From the NCBI GenBank assembly GCA_002688155.1, contig NZCH01000054.1, positions 1 to 6,579 on the forward strand: a DNA stretch of 6,579 nucleotides, in the 5' to 3' direction. The notes under the pieces are model-generated. The model had not been told where the DNA came from. It made no database searches and was given only the letters and a program-made list of their open reading frames with translations. Source of the DNA: Phycisphaerae bacterium. GTDB lineage: Bacteria > Planctomycetota > Phycisphaerae > Phycisphaerales > Phycisphaeraceae. This document shows, piece after piece, positions 1 to 6,579 of the stretch. Numbering within the stretch: the stretch's first letter is position 1; each line of letters begins with the position of its first letter. A program made the position numbers and the translations under genes.

Positions 1-3000
1 ACACAAATCGTTCCAGTGAGATGTCCAGTGCAGCGATACCGCGTACGAGGTACTCGTCGCGCTGTTCGTCTTCCAGTCCGCGCCATGCGAGCAGATGCCG
101 GCGCAGGACGGCAAGAAACACGCGATTGCCACGTCGCCATGAATTGATGTCGCCGCTTAAACGCGTAAGACGCAAATGCCCGTTCCACATCCCCGGCGCA
201 CTGGACGGTTGTATTGTCAGTGTCATCAACTGACTGACACCCAGGTCGTACGGTTTGAGCCAGCATCGCGTTTCAAGGCCGTACGAGTTAGCCGACGAAT
301 CGTTTTTGCCCGTATCGACGCTTCCAGCGAGCGATGGCGGTTGACAGAAGAAATCAGCCGACGATCCTTCGCCGTGATCCTCAAACACGTCGTGCAGGTA
401 AGGAATCACGCTGATGGCGTCCAGTTCGACATAGGTAAAAGGCAGTTCGAATTCCATCACGTCGCCGACGGGTTCGGGCACTTGAATCGTCGTGCTTTCC
501 GAAGGCATGGCCATGCGTGCGGCCTTTCGCGCCGGGTAGAGCGTTGACAGGAACACGGCGGCGAACAGCGCCACCGTTGTATAAACCGTCGAGATCGTCG
601 AATAGTTAAATGCCAGGTCACCGGCCAATCCCAACGCCCCCAAAACGGCTCCCAATCCATGGGCAAACAGGTAACCGCCCACCGCGCCGATCGTCGCGTA
701 CACGCACGATTCAGCCAGGAACAGATAGTGCACGTGCGTAGGCGACAGCCCGACAGCGCTGTAGACACCGATTTCACTGGCCCGCTCGTACACACTGCCG
801 AGCATGGTGTTGAGCACGATGGCCGCGGCGATCAGCAGCGGCACGAGGATTTCGCCCAGCCCGTGGATCTGCGTGCCGTGCACCAGTCGACCCATATACG
901 CCACGCCACCGATCCCGTAGTACACGTAGTCCGTCGAACGCTGCACGTAGTCGCGGATCTGTCGCATCGCCTGCTGCGGCGGCATCGCGTTCATGTTCAC
1001 CGCCACGCGGTAAACGTCGGGCGTTAAAATCACGCGCGGCGTGACCAGGGCCACGTCCCGCGCGGTGAGTCGCGGCAGGCGCACCGGATTGAGCAGCGCA
1101 TCGGTGTCTTCGGGCTTGCGCGCCACGGTCGCATCAAACGGCAGAAAACCGTCGCCATCCAGATCACGGACGGTGTCGAGCGCCGCCGGGTCGAACACGC
1201 CGATCACGTTTAGTTGTATCTGTCCCTGGCTGCACCACGCCCAGGCCTGCCCCGATTCGACCTGGTCGCGGGTAATCCCCAGACGCTGGACGGCGTGCAA
1301 TGGCAAAATGCACGCGCGCTCGGAGTCGGTCTTGAACCAGCGGCCGTACAGAAGGGCGTCGAGCACCGGCGTGACCTGCGGCTCCTGTGGATCCAGCCCT
1401 ACGAGTTTGGTGACGCGCGCTACCGGAAACTCACCGGACGCCTGCAGCGACGGATGCACGATCGAAAATCTAATCGAACCCGGCGGCGCCTGGTGATAGT
1501 ACTCGTCCCACACGACGCGGCTGGTGGGAAAAGATTGCCCGAAGCGCTCCAGAAGCGATGCCGTGCCCGGTACGGGGCTGTTGTTTCGTCCGCGAATCTG
1601 CAGCCCGGTGTAGGCCGACTTGCCCACGGCGATCTTCCGGAATTGCGATTCCCGGCCGACCGCGGTCAGTGACAAAAGCGCAAACGTCAGCAGCACAAGC
1701 GTGATGCAGGTAAACGCTGTACGCACTTTGCGCTTGCGCATGTTGTTGATGCCCAGCACGAACGCGGTGCCTGCCGCTGCGAGGCGGCTCACATCCGCGG
1801 CTTCTGCAGTGCGCTGCAAATGCAGGCGAAGTTGCGTGATGTTCTTCTGGAATCGGACAAAGAGAAACACGGTCACGAACAGCGAAAGCGCCAGCGTCAG
1901 AAATCCCACCAGCACCATCAATCCCGAGCTGACCAGTTCGAAGGCCGGGTGCATGAGCCGCAACAGGCCGAACACCATCGCGAAGATCACGAGCACGGCG
2001 GTCATTTGCGTTCGAATGTCGGAGAACCCGAACACGAGGCGTTCAAGAAAGATCGAGAACGGAATCAGCAGAAACAGATACATCACGACGGCGATCACGG
2101 CATCGCGCTGGGTCTTACCGATTTTCGGATAGACCTGCATGGAAACCGCCAGTGAATCTAACGCAGCGCCAAGCGCGACGCCGTAGTTTCCCGCGTCCAT
2201 CTGGGCCAGGGCCTGGCGGTTGGACGTCGCGGCGGTTTCATGTTGTGCGACCACGACGGGATCGGCGACGCGATGGTGTTTCTGGCGCGCCAGGCGATGG
2301 CCGTTGATCGTCGCCATGGCGTTGGCGGCCTGTTGGGGCCACATCCGGATCGACCCGGTATCCGCCGCGAGGTAACCCGGCCCCCAAATGTTCCTGCCAT
2401 CCTGTGGCGTATCGGACAAATTTCCGTCACCTAAAAGAAAAGTGCCGACCGGCTGAATCGAAGCCTCCAGAGCGCTGGGACTGCGGATGCCAAAGTAAAG
2501 GTGTGCGGCCGGCGGATTAAAGAGCGAATACCCCTGTCCGTAAACGCGAACCGTGCCCCAATGCTCTGCCAGCTGATTTCCCCTGATGACCGCGTGTGAA
2601 AGCGGCGCCGTCATCGTCGATCGATCTACCGCAAATGCTTCACCCAACTCGGTCCCGCGCAGCGGATGAAGCGGATAGTAAATGTCCGTTTGCGCACATC
2701 GAAACAGCATCATGCGAAGCGGATTGTCAAAATTGTTCCACTGGCGCAGCGTCGGCGAACTACCGTCTCCTTTTTCACCCATGTCCTTGACGCCGATGAT
2801 GTCCCCGCTTTCGGGCGCAATGCGAAAGGCTTGAAACTCGTGGGGCGGTTTGATGCTGTCGCATGGCGGGAACAGGAAGCGGCCATGATCGTCGGTCATG
2901 GCCACGTCTTCGACGCGGACCCCGCCGACGAACTGGCGGTGGTGCTGGCGGGCGACGACGAGGACGCCCGGGGCACCGCGCGTTGGAATGGCGCTGCTCG

Positions 3001-5077
3001 CATCGGCTGCCTGGAGCACCTGGCCGTTCGCCTGCTTCGTCCGGGCGATGTGTTCGCCCGGGTTCAATGGAAGTTGGCCGGCCGCGGTGCGTGTCGTGAC
3101 CGCCGAAGTGATGCGCGTCGCGATCGTCAGGTTGTCGATGTTGATTCGATCGAACGTATCGTGCGGCGTTCCGATCTGCCGGGCCTGGTCACGCAGTGTC
3201 ACCAGGGTGATCGCATGGCGGCCCTCTGCGAGCAGCGCGAGGTACTCGTAGTAATAGGTGAACGGGAATTCCATGCTCCCGCCATCGAGCTCACCCTGGG
3301 AATACGGTGAGCCTGGCTCGGCGAGCCGATTGACCAGCAGCCCGCGGGCGCGTGCCTGTGCGGTCGGGTCGTCCGGGTCGGCCTGTACCAGTACCGGCAG
3401 CAGCGGCCTTGTGTCGTCGGCAATCTGGGCCGCGATCTGGCCGAACCAGTTCTTCGCGCCGTGACGCATCGCTGTTTCCGGGTAATGCGCTGTGAGGCTG
3501 GTGATTGGCGAGCCGGACGTGTATGCAAGGCCGAATGCGAAGTGATTGTCGAGGCTGTGCAGGACACGCTGCACCTGTTGCGATTGTTGCGTCCGAGCGA
3601 TGTCGAGTTTCAACCGATCGCGCTTGTGTGCCAGTCGCCGCTTCAATGCGACCAGGAGTTCGCCGTCCGGCTCCAGGCCATGATGCGTTTTCATTTCAAG
3701 GAGAGTCGCCGTCGCGGCGATGCGCCTGCGTTCGACGTCGTGCCGCGCTGCCTGGTACGCGGCTTCGAGGTCCTCGTTCGACTCCGACTTACGTTTGCGG
3801 CGCAGATCGCATTGGATCATCACCTCCTGCACCGCCTGGACATTCAAATCGGTGAGCGCGCGGACGTCATCGATCATCGCGTCCTCGAGGCCGGCCGGCT
3901 GCTGCTTCCAGAAAGCCCGCTCACGGCGGGTCGCTTCACTGTCGTCGCCGGCGATGGACCAGTAGTCCTCGTCGTCGAGCATCCCGAACTGGTGGTTGCA
4001 CAATTTCGCCTGAGTGTTTAGCTCATCCAGCCGCCGTTCGAGACGTCGCGCCGCGGCGGATTCGCCACCGGCCGGTCCCCAAAGATGGGCGAACCAGCGG
4101 GCGCCGGCACATGCCTGTCCGTGACCCGCAAACGCGACGAACACCATCGGCCGTTTGAGATGCTCGCGCTGCTCACCCGCAAACTCGGCCAGCGCCAACA
4201 TGCCCGCGAGCGAGCTGGCCTCTTCTGCTCCGGGGGCGCGGTCCGGTATCCAGCCGACACTGTCGTAGTGCGCGGTGACGATGACCGCTTCACGCACCGC
4301 TTGCGATTCGGCAGTTTCCAGCACGCCAACGATCTGCGGCGTCCACACGGTCTGCCAATCAACTTTGCAGCGAATACGGATCGACTTGCCGTCAAGTGCC
4401 CGCGGGTCTCCCTGCAGATAGAACCGCGGTATGTTCGCGGGGATATCCAGCTCCTTGAGCATGTAGTCGGTGGGTTGGACCGACGGATCATCGAAAAACA
4501 AGATGGCGCGAAAGCCGGCATCGGCGAGCCCGATCCACTGTTCGGCGCTGCTTGTTCGTACCATCGCAATGGTGGATGCCGGGTCGTGACCGCCGAACCC
4601 GTAGACAAACGCGCTGCCGCGCGGCGCCATGACCGCGGTCCCGGCCAGGCCGGGTTCGCGAATCGTGCATGTGCGCACGACATTGGGCCAGAACGGATGC
4701 AGTTTCACGCCCGCAATTTCGGCGCCGTCCCTGTCGAGCACCTGGCAGTAACGCGTTACCGGCACCGTCAATGGAATCGGGTGCTCCAGCACTTTCAGCC
4801 CCGCGCCGGCAAACGTCGTGCGAATGTGCTGTGCCGCGTGATCGCTTCCCGGTGTCCCTGCCATCCGGGTTGGATACGGCGCAAACGCGTTGACATGGTG
4901 CTCAAGCGATTCGCGGGTGATGCCCTCGACGACTTTCTGTGCGGTGATCGCCGAGGTTCCCGCCACCGTCGGCAAGCGCGTGCGCACGCCGCTGGTCCGC
5001 GTGCTCAGGAGCACCAGCGACATCGCGACTGTGAGGCTCGCGATCAGCCAGAGAAGATTTCGCATGGACTTGATCAT
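1..5077 (-). CDS. Giant FtsX/MacB-type permease fused to an M28 peptidase-like ectodomain, 3'-truncated
   Basis: The frame is open from ATG 5077 to the left edge: at least 1,692 residues with no stop. Residues 7-25 form a membrane anchor. Residues 55-98 (RMAGTPGSDHAAQHI) and 263-330 (AHYDS at 269-273) match the M28 aminopeptidase fold, with a PA-like segment at about 134-252. The M28 C-terminal motif survives as TPHDTFDRINIDNL (637-650). Metal ligands are mostly lost: the Glu-Glu pair is H319-G320, the bridging Asp is Glu (285/286), and the last His is G636. A charged helical insertion spans about 336-510, and a carboxypeptidase-regulatory-like strand (TDDHGRFLF) lies at 728-736. Membrane helices lie near 992-1012, 1026-1043 and 1049-1074. 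An FtsX module follows: GINNMRKRKVRTAF (1109-1122) leading into a helix, an extracytoplasmic domain at about 1140-1400, then NTMLGSVYERASEIGVYSAVG (1423-1443) and YPARKAARMAMP (1514-1525). A cytoplasmic domain follows. The helix count gives a consistent topology with both large domains outside. It probably needs a LolD/MacB-like ATPase, which is not visible here. Substrate unknown. Confidence 0.88.
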   Translation of the reverse strand, partial: MIKSMRNLLWLIASLTVAMSLVLLSTRTSGVRTRLPTVAGTSAITAQKVVEGITRESLEHHVNAFAPYPTRMAGTPGSDHAAQHIRTTFAGAGLKVLEHPIPLTVPVTRYCQVLDRDGAEIAGVKLHPFWPNVVRTCTIREPGLAGTAVMAPRGSAFVYGFGGHDPASTIAMVRTSSAEQWIGLADAGFRAILFFDDPSVQPTDYMLKELDIPANIPRFYLQGDPRALDGKSIRIRCKVDWQTVWTPQIVGVLETAESQAVREAVIVTAHYDSVGWIPDRAPGAEEASSLAGMLALAEFAGEQREHLKRPMVFVAFAGHGQACAGARWFAHLWGPAGGESAAARRLERRLDELNTQAKLCNHQFGMLDDEDYWSIAGDDSEATRRERAFWKQQPAGLEDAMIDDVRALTDLNVQAVQEVMIQCDLRRKRKSESNEDLEAAYQAARHDVERRRIAATATLLEMKTHHGLEPDGELLVALKRRLAHKRDRLKLDIARTQQSQQVQRVLHSLDNHFAFGLAYTSGSPITSLTAHYPETAMRHGAKNWFGQIAAQIADDTRPLLPVLVQADPDDPTAQARARGLLVNRLAEPGSPYSQGELDGGSMEFPFTYYYEYLALLAEGRHAITLVTLRDQARQIGTPHDTFDRINIDNLTIATRITSAVTTRTAAGQLPLNPGEHIARTKQANGQVLQAADASSAIPTRGAPGVLVVARQHHRQFVGGVRVEDVAMTDDHGRFLFPPCDSIKPPHEFQAFRIAPESGDIIGVKDMGEKGDGSSPTLRQWNNFDNPLRMMLFRCAQTDIYYPLHPLRGTELGEAFAVDRSTMTAPLSHAVIRGNQLAEHWGTVRVYGQGYSLFNPPAAHLYFGIRSPSALEASIQPVGTFLLGDGNLSDTPQDGRNIWGPGYLAADTGSIRMWPQQAANAMATINGHRLARQKHHRVADPVVVAQHETAATSNRQALAQMDAGNYGVALGAALDSLAVSMQVYPKIGKTQRDAVIAVVMYLFLLIPFSIFLERLVFGFSDIRTQMTAVLVIFAMVFGLLRLMHPAFELVSSGLMVLVGFLTLALSLFVTVFLFVRFQKNITQLRLHLQRTAEAADVSRLAAAGTAFVLGINNMRKRKVRTAFTCITLVLLTFALLSLTAVGRESQFRKIAVGKSAYTGLQIRGRNNSPVPGTASLLERFGQSFPTSRVVWDEYYHQAPPGSIRFSIVHPSLQASGEFPVARVTKLVGLDPQEPQVTPVLDALLYGRWFKTDSERACILPLHAVQRLGITRDQVESGQAWAWCSQGQIQLNVIGVFDPAALDTVRDLDGDGFLPFDATVARKPEDTDALLNPVRLPRLTARDVALVTPRVILTPDVYRVAVNMNAMPPQQAMRQIRDYVQRSTDYVYYGIGGVAYMGRLVHGTQIHGLGEILVPLLIAAAIVLNTMLGSVYERASEIGVYSAVGLSPTHVHYLFLAESCVYATIGAVGGYLFAHGLGAVLGALGLAGDLAFNYSTISTVYTTVALFAAVFLSTLYPARKAARMAMPSESTTIQVPEPVGDVMEFELPFTYVELDAISVIPYLHDVFEDHGEGSSADFFCQPPSLAGSVDTGKNDSSANSYGLETRCWLKPYDLGVSQLMTLTIQPSSAPGMWNGHLRLTRLSGDINSWRRGNRVFLAVLRRHLLAWRGLEDEQRDEYLVRGIAALDISLERFV

Positions 5078-5156
5078 GGGTGGTTTACATCGACGCGTTC
5101 AACAGGTGTGTGTCCGTGTCCATTCACGATTGCCCGCGAGAAAAGTCGATGCCCTC
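5078..5156 (-). other. 79-bp gap between the two minus-strand genes; start choice for the permease
   Basis: No Shine-Dalgarno-like GGAGG or AGGAG lies within 15 bases upstream of ATG 5077, and none precedes the in-frame ATG at 5065, four codons later. ATG 5077 was chosen because it gives MIKSMRNLL, a positively charged leader directly before the hydrophobic anchor. Starting at 5065 would give MRNLL and is equally plausible for a membrane anchor. No other ATG or GTG lies in frame in the gap. No GC-rich hairpin followed by a T run is visible, so nothing argues for a terminator, and no clear -35/-10 pair was seen. Co-transcription from the upstream gene is likely but not shown. Confidence 0.5.
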
Positions 5157-6579
5157 TTACCACGTCACATAGACCTTCCCCGTGAATCCGTTGGCAATTT
5201 TCATGACCGCGACGACGTCCCAGACCAGAAGCGCCAGAACGCTTCCGATGATCAGGCCGATCATGTAAGGCTGCATTCGCTGTCGCAGGAAACGCACGCC
5301 GCCAAGACGCAGGCCGACCAGTCTCGCAAGCCATGCCAGGAAAATACTGAACCAGAAGTATGCCATGAACTGCGTCGTCGCCAGGGCGTAGCCAAGCGGA
5401 TGCAGGGGAAACTTTAGAAACGTCCATCGCACTGCGGCGAGCACGCAGGTGAAGACCGTCCCGAAGACGGCGATACCCGATGCCGGGTTGATGCCGGTGC
5501 CGGTAAGTTTTTCATGTGTCTTGACCTCCTCTGGCGTGAGTGTTTCACCGGCCTCTAATCGATCCGCGAACTGTTCTTTTTTATGTGGCACATCGCGGCC
5601 GATGTGCTGTTCGAGCCGCCAGCGCCAGAGCACGCCCTCACCGGTGTAGGTGCCGGCGACGCCGGCCCAGCCGACCTCGTCCTGCAGACTGCCGCGCATG
5701 CTCGTCAGGCCGCGAGCGTAGCCCCAGTTCAGCAACATGTAACCTCCGGACGACACCGCCACGACAAATCCGATGGCCATCGCGCACATCACCGCCTTGC
5801 GGGAAATCGACGCCATCTTGGCGATTTGAAACGTCTCCATCATCGCCGGCATTATCATCAGAAAATACCCAACGCACATGAAACTTCCGGCGAAGATGAC
5901 GTAGGACATCGGCAGGATGCCGAACTGTGCGATGCCGCCAAGCGCCATCAGCATGACCGCCGGCGCCGCGGGTACGATCCACATGCCCGGCGCCGCGCAT
6001 TCAGCGCGCACGCGTGATGCCATGACGGCAAAGCCCACCATCATGCCCATGCCCCACACGCCAAACCACCAGCCAGCTCCCGAAATGTGTCCCCAAACCG
6101 CAAGCAATGTAAAACTGACGATTAACAGCACCGCGGCCCAGCGACTGGGCATCGGGTCCGCGGAATCGTCCGCCATCAACCGCGGCCGCAGGAAGCTTCG
6201 CAACACCGCCCACAAATGTCGGCGCGCAAGCCACAGAATGACCAGGATAATACCAACTGCTGACCCAAAACCCTGCAGGTGCCACATTGCCTGGCCGGTG
6301 TTCGGACCCAACTCCCACGCATACTGATCGAGTGAGCCCTGATAAAACAGTATCAGCAGGCTCAACTTGCACACAAGGAAGAAGAACCAGAGGTTAAAGG
6401 ACATGTTCAGGTCCATGAAGTACGCCACGCCGACCCCGAGCAGCACGACGCGCAGCATCAGCCCGTTGCCGTCCCCGAGCACGGCGCGCCACGGTGCCTC
6501 AGCGAACAGCGGCGCAAGATTGACAGTCGTCGGCAGGCCCGGAAAGTCGTTGTCGTAGAAATGAAGACCATTAAGGAGG
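5157..6579 (-). CDS. DUF6785/DUF6784-type polytopic membrane protein, 5'-truncated by the window
   Basis: The gene ends at a TAA (5159-5157) and stays open to the right edge, giving 473 visible codons. A GTG at 6482 is not the start, because the frame continues upstream with family-like sequence (GLHFYDNDFPGLPTTVNLAP). Counting from the first full codon, hydrophobic segments lie near residues 42-56, 61-79, 102-118, 147-163, 169-187, 203-246 (probably two spans), 262-283, 366-384, 397-421 and 438-459. A soluble charged loop fills about 292-365, with an EAGETLTPEEV stretch. The C-terminal part (about 385-459) carries FPLHPLGYAL and LRLGGVRFLRQ, which I recognise as typical of DUF6784, the domain that follows DUF6785 in many planctomycete and verrucomicrobial membrane proteins. 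The biochemical function of that family is not known to me; a transporter-like role is inferred only from the many spans. It lies 79 bp upstream of the large permease gene in the same direction. The family call is from memory of conserved phrases, not from a search. Confidence 0.85.
   Translation of the reverse strand, partial: LLNGLHFYDNDFPGLPTTVNLAPLFAEAPWRAVLGDGNGLMLRVVLLGVGVAYFMDLNMSFNLWFFFLVCKLSLLILFYQGSLDQYAWELGPNTGQAMWHLQGFGSAVGIILVILWLARRHLWAVLRSFLRPRLMADDSADPMPSRWAAVLLIVSFTLLAVWGHISGAGWWFGVWGMGMMVGFAVMASRVRAECAAPGMWIVPAAPAVMLMALGGIAQFGILPMSYVIFAGSFMCVGYFLMIMPAMMETFQIAKMASISRKAVMCAMAIGFVVAVSSGGYMLLNWGYARGLTSMRGSLQDEVGWAGVAGTYTGEGVLWRWRLEQHIGRDVPHKKEQFADRLEAGETLTPEEVKTHEKLTGTGINPASGIAVFGTVFTCVLAAVRWTFLKFPLHPLGYALATTQFMAYFWFSIFLAWLARLVGLRLGGVRFLRQRMQPYMIGLIIGSVLALLVWDVVAVMKIANGFTGKVYVTW

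Noticed and set aside
2666..3310. A 214-codon plus-strand open frame
   Set aside because: It is fully antisense to the ectodomain of the large frame, with no family match that I can see. It is a shadow.
4018..4683. A 221-codon minus-strand open frame
   Set aside because: It is offset by one base from the large frame, which carries clear M28 motifs here. The sequence is Arg/Ser/Pro-rich and patternless.
3128..4915. An active M28 aminopeptidase
   Set aside because: The fold motifs are present, but the catalytic Glu, its neighbouring zinc Glu and the C-terminal ligand His are replaced, so hydrolytic activity should not be assumed.
5085..5123. A 12-residue minus-strand mini-ORF (MDTDTHLLNASM) ending 7 bases before ATG 5077
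   Set aside because: It has no ribosome binding site and no regulatory composition such as a run of one amino acid. An ORF this short is expected by chance.
5088..5151. A 7-bp inverted repeat (CATCGAC / GTCGATG) flanking the intergenic gap
   Set aside because: The spacing is 50 bases, the arms do not extend, and no T run follows. It is too weak for a terminator or operator call.
4085..5185. A 366-codon plus-strand open frame
   Set aside because: It lies antisense to the permease gene and across its start. It has no recognisable motifs and a basic, Arg/His-rich composition typical of a reverse-strand shadow of GC-rich coding DNA.
5157..6482. A complete 441-residue protein starting at GTG 6482
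   Set aside because: The frame stays open upstream to the window edge and the upstream residues look like the same family, so the real start is outside the window.

Overview
The window looks like GC-rich (about 60 % by eye) bacterial chromosome, most likely from the Planctomycetota or a related PVC lineage. This rests on the two protein types present, a DUF6785/DUF6784-type membrane protein and a very large permease with a peptidase-like ectodomain, and on the lack of clear Shine-Dalgarno sites. It is inference, since no marker gene is present. Both genes lie on the minus strand and both run off the window, so they must be read from right to left.

Right part (6579 down to 5157): the C-terminal 473 codons of a polytopic inner-membrane protein. 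The visible part has about eight membrane segments and ends in a DUF6784-like C-terminal domain with the phrase FPLHPLGYAL. Its start lies outside the window.

Gap (5156 to 5078): 79 bp with no convincing promoter, terminator or ribosome binding site. The two genes could be co-transcribed.

Left part (5077 down to 1): one uninterrupted reading frame of at least 1,692 codons with no stop before the window edge. It encodes a single-chain membrane protein. In order, it has an N-terminal membrane anchor, an M28 aminopeptidase-like ectodomain with an internal PA-like segment and a long charged helical insertion, a beta-rich segment, three membrane helices, an FtsX/MacB-type permease module with its own extracytoplasmic domain, and a C-terminal cytoplasmic domain. 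The M28 fold motifs are clear, but most of the metal-binding and catalytic residues have been replaced, so the ectodomain is probably a binding, sensing or transmission element rather than an active peptidase.

Together the genes suggest an envelope machine of the type VII (FtsX/MacB/LolC) ABC class: an ATP-driven permease with a pseudo-peptidase head, next to a second multi-spanning membrane protein of unknown function. The ATPase it would need is not in the window. No RNA genes, mobile elements, CRISPR arrays or notable repeats were seen.
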